A DNA stretch of 64,000 nt, taken from contig NW_006921537.1 in the NCBI RefSeq assembly GCF_000340215.1, positions 2,321,011 to 2,385,010 on the forward strand, read 5' to 3'. The stretch comes from Pseudocercospora fijiensis CIRAD86. Taxonomy: Eukaryota; Ascomycota; Dothideomycetes; Mycosphaerellales; Mycosphaerellaceae. Under the pieces are notes generated by a model. That model was not told the DNA's origin, searched no databases, and worked only from the letters and a program-made list of their open reading frames with translations. The translations under genes were made by a program, and so were the position numbers. Shown here one piece after another: positions 11,320-22,600 of the stretch. Positions within the stretch are counted from its first letter, which is position 1. Every line of letters begins with the position of its first letter.

Positions 11320-12783
11320 ATGTCTTTGACAAACGCCAACCCAGATGAAGCTGCTCGCGCTGCGAAATTGTCGTCAAGAACTCTTGCGGTGCTCTCCAAT
11401 GACGCGAGGAACAAAGCCTTGGATGCCATTTACGATGCTCTCTCTGCTGCGCGGGATGACATTTTGGCGGCGAATGCTGTAGACCTTGAGAAGGCAACGA
11501 TTGCGACCAGCGATGGCCAGCTCAATCCGAGCATATACAAGCGGCTGGACTTGTCTCGGAAAGGCAAATTTGACGATATGCTGCAGGGCATTCGTGATGT
11601 TCGGTCACTACCAGATCCAAGTAGGTCATGCCCAATGATACCATATACTGTCTCAAAGACCTCTCCTATGTCCTCCTTAGCCTTTCTCTAAACAGCCCTG
11701 CTGACTTTCTCAGTCGGCAGGGTGGACCTTCGCACCGAGCTCGATGACGGACTGATACTTCAGCGACAAACATGCCCAATCGGTGTTCTCCTGATCATAT
11801 TTGAAGCCAGGCCAGAAGTCATAGCCAACATCGCTTCTCTTGCTATCAAATCTGCCAATGCTGCGATCTTAAAGGGCGGCAAAGAATCCACAGAGTCGTT
11901 CAAGATCATTGCCTCCATCATCGGCAAGGCACTCGACAGCACGGAAGTCCCGAATGACTCCATTCAGTTGGTGGCTACCCGCGATGCCATTGACTCACTG
12001 CTTGAGCAAGGCCAATACATTGATCTTTGCATCCCACGAGGCTCGAATGACCTGGTCCGACATTGCCAGCGAAAGGCACATATGCCAGTCCTTGGCCATG
12101 CGGATGGCCTTTGTTCGATCTATGTCCACCCAGACGCCGACCCAAAAATGGCAGCAGATGTCATAGTGGACTCCAAGACAGACTACCCTGCCGCTTGCAA
12201 CGCTGTAGAAACCCTTTTGGTACACGAAGACGCCCTCCAAACCATTCTCCCAACAATCGCATCGGCATTGGTCTCGAAAGGCGTCACTCTCCGCTGTGAT
12301 GCACAATCAAAGGCCGCTGTCTCTTCTGTGGACCCATCGCATGTGCAGGATGCCACCGGCGCAGATTATCAAACAGAATTCCTCGACCTCATCCTTGCGG
12401 TCAAAACAATTCCTGCTAGTTCGGACGACGCGACCAAAGCTGTGGATGCAGCTGTCGAGCACATTAATACATACGGCTCTCATCATACAGATGCGATTCT
12501 GACATCGTCAAAAGAGATCGCCGATCGATTCTGTAACGGAGTCGACGCTGCTTGTAAATTCTGGAACGCCTCAACAAGGTTTTGTGACGGTATGAGGTTT
12601 GGCTTCGGTACAGAGGTTGGCATCAGCACCAACAAAGTACATGCTCGTGGCCCTGTCGGCCTTGAAGGCTTGACTATCCACGAGTATCGGATATCAGGTA
12701 ATGGTCAATGTGCTGCCTCATACTCTGGCAGCGGAGGCAGAAAGTACAAGCACGCAAGGCTGCCGCTGTCGAATGGCGTCTAG
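11320..12783 (+). CDS. PRO2: Gamma-glutamyl phosphate reductase
   Basis: Exons 11320-11620 and 11714-12783 give 456 residues, normal for this enzyme, which reduces gamma-glutamyl phosphate with NADPH in the second step of proline synthesis. Family signatures are CPIGVLLIIFEARPEV, ANAAILKGGKES, the catalytic-cysteine segment DYPAACNAVETLLV, and FGFGTEVGISTNKVHARGPV with GLEGLTIHEYRI near the C-terminus. The intron splits the Ile codon in LPDP-IGRVDL and is confirmed by the restored frame. The last residues (GGRKYKHARLPLSNGV) match fungal orthologues in character. It lies divergently from the cell-wall GH16 gene, with no obvious functional link. Confidence 0.93.
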
Positions 12784-14480
12784 GCGTAGTACGTGGAGTC
12801 ATTGCGAGGGCAATAGCTTCTAGAATTGCACAGATGGCGTGTTGCAACATCGAAAGCATTCGACACTTCAACGGACCAACAAGGTTCCGTTTAGCAGCAT
12901 CAAAAGTCAAAATCACGTCGACCGGCCGCCAAGAACTCCATCATGTCTATCTCTGCCAGCTCTTCGAAAAAAAAAGATCGCTGATTGATCACCGATTCTT
13001 GTCAACCTGGCAGAACCCAGAGCAGTGTGCCTCTACAGACCGACATTGACCTGTAAATGAACCCGCCATCAGATTCTCGTGCTGCCTTTCACTGATCAAG
13101 TAGTGTAGCTATACATCGGGAACTCCCAACGGACAGAAGATTAACATCCAATCAACATACATAAGTCACAAATTTCATGCCCCATTCACCAACCAGAAAT
13201 CATCCATTGATCCAGCTCGGTTCGCCCAAGTCAGTACAGTCAAGTCGTCCTTAGTGCTCGGAGACGTGCTAATGTAATGCAGTGGTCAGGATGTAAGCGA
13301 TCACAAATCCTCGTGTGAAAAGTAAAACGGAACGTCGACGATGGAGGTTCGAGTCCTTCACTGGTATGTGATGTCGTCTAATAGGCAATGTTGATTGAAG
13401 AGAGTTGCTGATAAACAGTAGAGCGAAATTGTGTAAAGACCTTTTTGCTTGCTGTTTCTTCTCTGAGAGTTATGAATGCCTGAGGGGTCAGATAGCAGGT
13501 TATCCGGAGCTCGTATTTTCGCGATTTCGAGATAAATCAAGTTCAGGTCTTGTTCACTCCCTCTGGGCTCAAGCAATCAGAGGAGCTCTTGGCTCGAGAA
13601 ACATCGCCAGAGGACGTCTTGCCATGGAGATGTCTTTTTGCAATGCACCTTTCTGCTCATGCTTTGCAAGCAGAAATCTTGGCCTTTGTTTCGCCCGGCT
13701 CTTGCCACTAGCTAATGATATCTTGTTTGATGGGTGTCGATGAAGATGAGGAGGCAGGGCAGGAAGGTAGTGCGCAGGGATCACGAGTCTTGGCGGACTG
13801 GCCAAACTTTAACGAGACTTCTTCGTGAAAGACAGTGGATCAAGACTCTCAAGTCAGATGTACTCCAGCGTGGTCCTCGAGCGAAGCGCCATTCCAACTC
13901 ATCCATCTCTCCCACCAAAGACCCAGCATCCCCATCGTTCCACCTCGTGATCCGCGAGCTTCAGATAGCCTGGATCAATCCATAACCATCACCACGCGGC
14001 TCACCTAATGGCATGTGATGAAGTGCGTCGAAAAGTGAGGAGTCGGGATCAGAGGAGACTCATAGGATCTTATAAAAAGCAGGCAGTATTACGCTGCATC
14101 TCAGGTGTCGCACACGGACCATAGCCACAGACCTTGACGCGTATATGCTACTAGGTGCCTGAGATGAAGACATCCCCTAAACGAAGGCCGTGGTTAAGTC
14201 CGCCGAACTGCTGTATAAGATCTGGGAGATCTGGTTGGTCGAATCCGCTTTGCATAAGTTGGCACAGACGTATTTTGTATAAGGAATCCCCCTAAGTCCT
14301 AGTTTTGCCGACGAACGCCGACAACGTACGAATATTTACTGGGGATACAAGGATTTCCGCTTCCTCAAAGCCATATTCCCGCAATCCTGACACGCAATCA
14401 AGATCTTGCCTCAGGAATCGTTCATCTCTTGTTTGTTCCCGGCCTCCGCTTCGCGAAGCTAATCTAGCTCCTCAAACTCA
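12784..14480. other. Long intergenic stretch without a supported gene
   Basis: In 1.7 kb no domain, splice structure or long coding-like frame is convincing. The small open frames present (for example 13405-13743) have no recognisable content. A tRNA-like T arm at about 13344-13360 stands alone, without matching acceptor or anticodon stems. The region contains AT-richer patches and may be a gene-poor spacer or hold decayed material. Confidence 0.45.
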
Positions 14481-14865
14481 TCACCCTTGCTTCGACACTT
14501 GCACGAGCCGCTTGCAACGACGCGCATGACAAATAAAGTACTCGTCCACCAAATTATACGCCACACCATACATGTACCGAAGCAAACAATAAACCACCTT
14601 TTCGTCCTCCGGAAGTTTGATGATACCTGTACGTACTTCCCCTAAGTTAGGTTAGCTGCCTTGATGAATGACGGATTGCTCGATATCGTACATCCCAGTC
14701 CCGCTTGCAAGCCGCTTCAAAGAAAGGACACACGGTGCAGACAATGTTCTTGTGCACTTTGAATGTCTTCGGTGGCGTCGCAATCTGCAGATCACTCCAT
14801 TCGCCGGTGGCGAAAAGCTTCCCGTAGACAGCGGAGGGTGGTGTCTCGTTTGCGACCATGTTCAT
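14481..14865 (-). pseudogene. Decayed BTB/POZ-domain gene fragment
   Basis: The reading frame starting at 14865 (MNMVANETPP) gives the first half of a BTB domain: YGKLFATGEWSDLQI, then FKVHKNIVCTVCPFFEAACK. A downstream block, in a different phase, reads GIIKLPEDEKVVYCLLRYMYG, which is the usual continuation of the domain, and stops at 14481. A possible GT...AG intron (14691 down to 14627) connects the two blocks, but the phases differ by one base, so a frameshift remains. The rest of a normal protein is missing. The neighbouring gene at 15153-16127 is an intact paralogue, which suggests that this copy is a degenerating duplicate. Confidence 0.6.
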
Positions 14866-15152
14866 AATTTGAAGCAGTAGGAGCGGCGGCTGAATTCGTA
14901 ATGGAGTTGAAGCTAGAAGTAAGCAGTCATAAGTGGTCAAATGCCAAGCCTGCAGCGCCGCCACTCATGTTTCACATCAACGGTGAAGAGGAAAGAAGAC
15001 AGAACTTACTTTAATGTGACCACACTAATTGTTGGCCCTACCTAGGTAACTGGCGATACGCCTCTTCTGCTCGATATGCTGCAAGACCTCCGCTGTCACC
15101 CATCGACGCCACTCCCTGGGCTGATCTGTTTCTTTCAAGTCTGCCTTCATGA

Positions 15153-16127
15153 TTACTGCCCCGAAATGCTGTGCTTTGCACTACGGATCTCTCCCATCTC
15201 ATTGTATGAGGGAGCATGCTCGCCTTCGAGCTCGAGATACTCTTCGTACGCCTTGCGTATCACCTCCTCGTAATAGTCCGGCGATAAAATAAGAAGTCCC
15301 CACGCGACATCATCAGCGAGGATATACCTGAACAAATCATAGGTAACTTCGACATAGCATTCCAGTATCGCAGTATTTACTATCTTGCGGTATTCAAAGA
15401 TAATCTGCCCGATGGCGACGAAGAGTCGAGGTGCATGAGGATATTCGCGTTCCTCGCATGCCATGGCTATTATAGCTTCATAGATCTGACCAGCTATGCC
15501 CGTGATCTGGTACTGTGGATTGTCAGCCATCAAATTGAATACATTTCGGCGGAATGAGGACTCGCCTTCTTGAGGGCAGTGAGAACCTCGAACAGATGAC
15601 GAACGGCAGCAATGGGATCTTCCAGCAACTTCGGTATATCTGGACTGTGTCCGTAAATGTTTTGCAGCAGCTCCTCTATCACAGAGGCGGGCTCCGAAAC
15701 GCCGATACTGTTTGTCGGTATATCCTGTTGTGGGTCAACTTCAATCGCTCGCAGTAGAAGGCATGTCCTTACGTTGAGATCCTCGGAGCAGACTGCCTTG
15801 AAGGAGGGAGAAGCTGGGCAGACAATATTTTTGTGTACACTGAATTCGCGGTCTTCGGCCATGATTGTAAGGTCGGAAAACTCTCTGGTTTTCCACATCC
15901 TGTAACCATTTTCAGCAAAGCATTTGTAGTGACATATATGAGACTGACCGCTGTACCATATTCTTGAATGGGGCGTCGGATGTTTCCTTACAGCTGGACA
16001 TCGCCGACATGTTGGGTGAGCTTGATACTAATTGCGGATCGATCACTCTCGCGATTGGTGGCCTATCGAGCGAGTTCGAGATTGACTCCCCGGACGAAAT
16101 GGGCATTGATGAGTCGTCGAGCGCCAT
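15153..16127 (-). CDS. BTB/POZ-domain protein (three exons, one GC-AG intron)
   Basis: Proposed exons on the minus strand are 16127-15949, 15899-15566 and 15512-15153, giving 290 residues. After about 60 unstructured residues, the BTB domain begins with MWKTREFSDLTI and FSVHKNIVCPASPSFKAVC. It continues through IEELLQNIYGHSPDIPKLLED and a helical segment, LTALKKYQITGIAGQIYEAI. Fungal BTB proteins of this size often act as adaptors for cullin-3 ubiquitin ligases, but no partner is visible here. The first intron (GT-AG, 49 nt) and the second (53 nt) both preserve frame. The second has a GC donor in AAG-GCGAGT with a CTGAC branch site. An upstream in-frame ATG at 16247 would add 40 residues. Function is unknown beyond the domain. 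Confidence 0.68.
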
Positions 16128-16720
16128 TCTGCAGCTATGTTTCTGTGAGTATGGACTCGAATGAGCAGAATAGAAGGTGAAATGTATTCGGCTATTATGC
16201 ATATGCGTTGAAAGGCCGTTTCTTGGCTTGTCAATTTTGTTGGGCAAGAGCTGTTGCCACTCTTCTCGATAATATTTGCGGATTCTAGGTCATGGTAGTC
16301 GTCGCGCAGGGAGTAGAGAATTTGTTTGATAACTTAGCTGTGACTTCTCTGCGTTCGAAGATTGCAGTCGAGCGCCACAATACCTCTCCAATACAGCCTC
16401 TCCGCTGACGTGTGCCATGTTTGTGAAACTCGCTGTGTGCTCGTGGTATAGTCAGCACGTCGCGATGCGTAGAATCAGTGGGCGAATGCAAAGCAGATCC
16501 AGAACATCCTTCAGTCCAGGTATCAACGCGGCATGTGACACATGCCAAGCTTGCAGAGTGAGTTCGGTAAGCATCTATTTGCTGACTGTATCATATGGTC
16601 GAGATGAAATTCGACCAATTGAATTCCAGCTCCAAGTCAAACCTGCTATCCGATCTAGTCCACGTTTTCCCACCTCGAACTCCAGACTCCGACGCTATGC
16701 CCGCAGTCGTAATCAATCTC
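16128..16720. other. Intergenic
   Basis: A 593-bp spacer lies between the BTB gene start and the zeta-COP stop, both on the minus strand. It should contain the BTB promoter. Open frames here are short and unrecognised. Confidence 0.4.
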
Positions 16721-17377
16721 CTACAGTCCTTGTCGTAATCTTTCTCCCAACTTTTGCTTTCCAAACTGGTAAATCTTGAGCAATCCCTCCTCGCTCAGAT
16801 CAATGCCCTGCATATTCGGGATATCTTGCTGAGGCGGTCTGCTGACTCTGCTGGCAATGATTACTGGGTCTGTCTCGAGGATGATACCATCGTCCACAAT
16901 CTCATCGATGCAAAGAGAAGCAAGGTCGTAGTTCTCGATCAATGTCCGCTTGTCGACAGAGTTCCTGGGGACATGAAGTCAGTAAAGTTATGTAGAGCAG
17001 TCGCAAGGCTGCACATACTTGAGCAAAATGTTCAAGCTATCCCTCAAAGCCAATATCACATTGTAAAGCATGATCTCATTCTCGTCCGCGCCTCCAACCA
17101 CGTAGAGCATAATATCCGCCTCCATTTTAAAGACCACTACTCGGTTGTCGTAGAGTATGACATCGCTGGTCTGCTTGGCTGTCTTCTCTAGTAGCCCCTT
17201 CTCGAATGCTTTCTGGTCCTTGACAGTTGTATAAGGTTGTGCGCCGGGATAGTTGTTGCCCTGAGCTCCTTGTGGGATGTGCGGAGGGGAGTAGTATTTG
17301 GCGAGAATGCGGGAGCTGTCGTCGGTGCTGAGGATGAGGATCGCATTGACCGAGAACAGTGACATGTTGGGAGCCAT
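16721..17377 (-). CDS. RET3: Coatomer subunit zeta (zeta-COP)
   Basis: Exons on the minus strand are 17377-17019 and 16964-16721, giving 200 residues, the normal length. The N-terminal longin-like fold of adaptor small subunits is visible: [48 protein letters not shown], then [20 protein letters not shown]. The second exon continues [20 protein letters not shown] and [13 protein letters not shown]. Zeta-COP is the small subunit of the COPI F-subcomplex that coats Golgi-to-ER vesicles. The intron splits a Lys codon and uses a GTATGT donor. The gene is divergent from OST1, whose start is 209 bp away, so the two secretory-pathway genes share a short promoter region. Confidence 0.92.
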
Positions 17378-17586
17378 GATGACGGTATTGGAGTTCTGAA
17401 GCGTCAGGCGGGAGGCTTGGAGTATTCGTCGTTCTGATCAAGGGACAAGTGGTTGTAGCGTTGCATGTGAAGCGGTGATGCTTGGCGTGTAAACTCTAAA
17501 GTGGGAAGGGACAGCTTGCGTGGTCGCGAGCTCTATACAGCCAGCCAGTTTCATGCCAAGGCACTCACATCAATGCCATCAACACG

Positions 17587-19172
17587 ATGAGGTTGATACA
17601 ATGGGCCGCATTAGGCCTTACGAGCATCGCCGCTGCCGAATCGAATTTGACGCACGAGTCGAAAAACATTCTCCCCTCAGCATTTGCTCCGCCGAAGCAC
17701 TTCCGCAATGTCAATCTGGTGCGCAATATCAACTTGGAGAAGAGCTATCCGCGCGAGACCATCAACGTTGTGATTGAAAACATTGATTCAAAGGAGCAAT
17801 CAGAATACTATCTGCCATTCGAGCAAGGACTTTTGGGACGGATTGGTGGGCTGGAAGCGAAGGACAAGAAAGAGCCCGCGAAGGGAAACCTCCCGGTCGA
17901 GGTGGTTGGTATTGATCCATTTAGGTGAGGATATACTTGCATCGATAGAGTATTGACTGAGAATTGACTCTTGTAAAGCACGACGGAATACTACAAGATC
18001 ACACTACCCAAGGCTCTCGCGCCAAAAGAGCAACAAACGCTCGCGATTACATATTACGTCCTCTCAGCCCTTGAACCACTTCCATCACAGATCGAGCAGA
18101 ATGCCGAGCAGTATGTGCTGCACAAATTCTCCGCCTACGCCCCCAGCGCATACACCACGTCCAAGCAGAAGACGAAGCTGAAGCTACCAACTACCAAAGC
18201 TCCAGACTACACGAACCTGCCAGCCGAGCTGAACGCAGAGGGAAATGCCGACCCACAGAAGCAGGGCACGACATGGACATACGGTCCTTACGATGAGCGT
18301 GAGGCAGGAGCTACCCAAGAGGCTAGCGTGAGATACGAGTTCACCAAGCCTCTCACTCACAGCAAACTGTTGGAGCGGGATATCGAAGTCAGCCACTGGG
18401 GCGGCAACATCGCCACGGAGGAGCGGCATTGGCTCACAAACCGTGCTGCAACACTCAAGAATCACTTCTCGCGTGTGCAATATGCTCAATCAAATTACTA
18501 CAACCCACCGACCAGCGCACTCAAGGAAATGCGCTACCCATTGACCGTGGGAAGCGTTGATGCATACTTCATTGACGACATTGGCAATGTTTCCACGTCT
18601 AGGTTCAGGACCAACAAGCGCGAGTCTAACTTGGAGATCAAGCCTCGTTACCCAGTCTTCGGAGGCTGGAACTACAGCTTCAAGGTCGGCTGGAATGGTA
18701 ATCTGCCGAACTTCCTCAGGAGGACAAAGGCAGGCTCAGAGACTTTCGTTCTCAAGGTTCCATTTTTCGAAGGTCCAAAGCAGGCCGAGGGTCTTGAGTA
18801 TGAGCGCATCGTCACCCGCGTCATTTTGCCAGAAGGAGCTACGTAAGTCTTGCCAAGACCATCCCCTGAAACAAAAACCTAACATCTCGCAGCAACGTGA
18901 ACTTCGAGACCACAGTGCCGCTCGTCGATAACAGCACCAGTTTCCACCGGACTTTCATGGACACCATCGGCCGCACCACGCTCACGCTCACCGCCATCAA
19001 TATCGTTGATGAGCTTCGCGATCGTGACCTCATCGTCACATACGACTACCCATTCTCAGCGCGATTCAGGAAACCACTCACCATCACGGCTGGCTTTGCG
19101 GTGGTATTTGTGACTGCATGGGTGATTGGCAACCTAGACGTCAGCATAGGAAAGAAGCAAAAGAGCAGCTAG
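17587..19172 (+). CDS. OST1: Ribophorin I, oligosaccharyltransferase alpha subunit
   Basis: Exons 17587-17924, 17979-18842 and 18893-19172 give 493 residues. A signal peptide (MRLIQWAALGLTSIAAA) precedes a lumenal domain with HFRNVNLVRNINLEKSYPRE, WTYGPYDE, LLERDIEVSHWGGNIA and the family motif PVFGGWNYSFKVGWN. A single membrane segment (ITAGFAVVFVTAWVIGNL) near residue 470 leaves a short basic cytosolic tail, GKKQKSS. Ost1 is part of the ER complex that transfers the lipid-linked glycan onto nascent proteins. Both introns split codons (Ser and Thr) and restore a continuous family-like sequence. Confidence 0.93.
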
Positions 19173-19646
19173 ACGAAATGACATGTAGATCATGCCGATG
19201 TAGAAATATAGTTCAGACAATCCTGCACACGAACGCGAAGGACTCCCTTTCCCCCAAGCACCTCCAGAATGCCATCAGCATCTGGGCATACTGTTGTCTA
19301 AATGGTGGACTTGTCCAATGTGAGCGATGCCGCCGCCCCTGCGAGGCAGCGAATGTGGTTGTTCGCCACGGCCGTCCTCAAGCCTGACAGCATCTCCAAA
19401 CCTACCTCTGATGTGATAATTTTTCTCCGTCAACCTACACTCTTTGCTACCAGTCAAAAATACCTTCCGAGAGAGCAACTAAGACGGGTCCGCGGGCTTC
19501 GATGAACAGTAATTATACATCAAACTTTTGCTCTAGGGTATCAAACGCCATGCATCATGCCAGACCTCACCATTCGTGGTTCAGTCACAGTCAGCCGAAC
19601 GCCATCGCTATGCTTCTCCCAACTCGAACAACCTGGACAAACTTTT
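19173..19646. other. Convergent 3' intergenic region of OST1 and UTP20
   Basis: OST1 and UTP20 converge on this 474-bp interval, so it should hold two terminators and little else. No open frame with recognisable content is present. Confidence 0.45.
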
Positions 19647-22600
19647 CTACCATCCTCTCCTCCGTCCTCGTGCCTCGGCACCCTTCTCTTTAATCTTGAT
19701 CTTCTTCACTTCATGCTTCCTCCTCTTCTGCTCAGCCCAAATTTCAGGCTTCGACACAGCCTCAATGCGTCTCTTCTGTCTTCTCTCTTCGCGTCTAGCC
19801 TTTGCCTCAGTTCTGACTTGTCCAAGAACCTTCAAATACCTGTCAGATCCCACCTTCTTCTGAATCAGGTCTAGCGTCTCGTGTGCTTTGGCTGTGAGAT
19901 TCGCATGCAGTTCGCCAGGTGGCTTGGGGACTGAAGGGTCCGTCAAAGCGTAAAGGGGCCGGAGGATTGCTGGCAAGGCCGGGATTGTTGGGATGGCATT
20001 GATGAGAGAGGTAAGAGTCTGGAGCGCTGCCGTACGGGAGACGACGGAAAATTTGTCGGCCATGAGCATGGATGAGAGACGTTGAAGGAGACGGGAGAGA
20101 GCAGAGCGGCTCGTCGCATCGTCCGTCTCTTCTTCGTCGTCATCTTCGTTCTCCTCCTCAGATCCCGCTGGGGTGGCGTCGCTGGTCTGGTTCCAAGGCA
20201 TTTCATTAGAGGCAAAGCAGCGGCCAAGAAAGACGAGATTCCTTGCAATCTGTGCGATGAGAGTCTCGCTTGTGCCAAGCTGGATATTTCTGAGTGTACG
20301 AAGAGCAATGGTTGCCAGCCTGCGCATTTGTCCTGCGCCAAGTTCCATACCGCCTGAGCCACGTAGAGGCAGACCAGCTAGCCCATCTGTGGTCTTCGAA
20401 CTTGTGCTTGCGAAGTCGGTGAAGAAGCTGCCTAGCAGTGATGCGACCAATTCATCAATCTCTGCGTCTCCCGTGATCTCCAGTGTTTGCAAGCCATCCC
20501 ATACTCCAGACGAGCTGCTGGAGAAAGCAACAAAAGGCGCTGTCTCAACAAGAGTACCGAGCGTCTTCAGCGCATCCAAAGCAAGCTGTGGGTCAACCAC
20601 GGCATCCTCAGCTGAGCAGTCAGATATGATGTCTTCGAGCTTATCGCGGATGCCAACAAGTTGCTTCTCAGGTAGCTGCTTCGCCTTCAGAAGCACTGAC
20701 CAGCACTGAAGTGCGCCGGCTCTCACAGCAGGCTTCTTCTCGCTTTGTGTCCATGTCTCCATCATGCCAAGGAACTTCTTCAGCTGCTCTGTTGAGGCCC
20801 TCTCGAACAGCTTGGCGACTAGAAGTCGTGCCATTTCTCGACACTCACTGCTCGAGTCGCTCACAAGGACTGGAAGCAAGGACACGAATAACCTATTACC
20901 GACTTCCTTCTCGAAGACATCGTCTCCAATCTTGCTCAAGATCTGGTGGATGAATTCCATGACACTCTTTCGACCTTCAGCGTGCTCGTACTGAAGATTT
21001 CCGACCAGGAATGACGTCTGCTTCTTCCATCGGTCTTTTCCTTGCGGGTAGTCCATAATGAAGGCACTGTAAGCACTGCGTGCACTTTCTCGAATGGCAC
21101 GATCAGGGTTGATGACCATCGCTTTGCTGACCTCGTCCATCACCTCGTAGACTTCTGTGATCACGATTTTCCGACCAATGACAGCCTTTAAAAACTTATA
21201 AATCACAGTCTGGCGATCGGGCTCGTCAATGCCAGCCTTGACACGCTTGAGAACAAGTGCCATATCCTTCTCTTTGATCGAGACTGAGCGCTGCTCACGA
21301 AGGACGGATGTGATCAACTCCAGAGCGGCCTTGGCGGATTCAGTCGTCATGTCAGGAGCGCTCTTAATCATGAGCACAGCTTCCTTGACATAGACTGGCG
21401 CATTTTCCTCAAGTTGCGGAAGTGGCACTCGCATAATGGTTGACAAAAAGCGTACGGCAGAAAGCTTGACCTCCTCTTGACCTTGAATGAGGCCATCTCC
21501 GGCCATACCAAGGAAGCCAGCCATGTTTTGAGGTGTCTGCAAATCTTCGTGCCGACGCAGTACCTTGCGCAGAAGATTGAGTGCAAAGGCCGTGAGCTTG
21601 AACCGGTAAGATGTAGTGGAGCCCTTTGCCGTCTTCTTCTTCTGCTCAGGTTCCGGTTGCACAATATATCGCTTCCTTCGCTCATCGAGTTCGGGTCGTG
21701 CATTTGTGATGGCTTGATCATCGGCATACACTTGCTTCACAATTTCGTAGCAGAAAATGAGCAAATCCCGGCTCTCCGACTCGGGATTCTGGTCCAGGCC
21801 TTTGCGCAGCCTCGTAAGCAGCTCGTCCATCTTCTTAACCACTTTCAGGTCAACACGCTCCGACAGGAGAGAGCGAATAGGTCGAATCAGCTCTCCGAGC
21901 TTGCGAATGGGAGTGATCTTGGCCAAGAGCTCCATGGTGTCGAAGCTCTTGCTACTCTTCACCTCCTTCATGCCGCTCTTGTACTCCTCGGCATCCTTTT
22001 CTTGGCCCGTGATGCCGAAGATGTCATCCATGATGACAAGCATTATGTCAGACAGGACCTCGTCCAGATCGCCTGAAGACAGCGTGGTCTGCACCAGCAG
22101 TGAGTGCACAGTGTAGGACAGGACATGTAACTGGTAACCTCTCTTCAGTGCGCTGCGAAGCTCCTTAACAATAAAGCCGAAGTAGTGTGGTCCGATCAAA
22201 GCGGATATGGACGTCAAGGCTTTTCTCGTTTGATCGCGCGCCTCTTGGCTTCTGGAGCGTAAGACGTGGCAGACCTCCAGCAGCACTCCCGGCAATCGCA
22301 ACGCAAAATCGTCCTCTGGCAGAGCTGCATGCATAAGCTTTACGATTGTGACAGCCACTGCAATGCGACGATCGACAGTCGATTCATCCTTGTGCTGAAG
22401 ATACTGCGTGAGGGGAGGAAGAAGCTCTCGCACGATAGGTGCCGACACTTGATCAGAATCGCGTTGCAAACCATCAACCATGGCATTGCACAAACGCAAA
22501 GCTTTCTTCTCAACGTCTTCATCTTCGTCCTGTTTCTTGGCCTTTAGATGTCCCATGTATCGCTGAAACACTGCACGGAAGGCGGATTTGTTCAAGCCCT

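Noticed and set aside
13340..13372. tRNA-like T arm (GGTTCGAGTCC with a pairing 5-bp stem)
   Set aside because: No matching acceptor stem, anticodon arm or A box could be built around it at any sensible distance, even allowing an intron.
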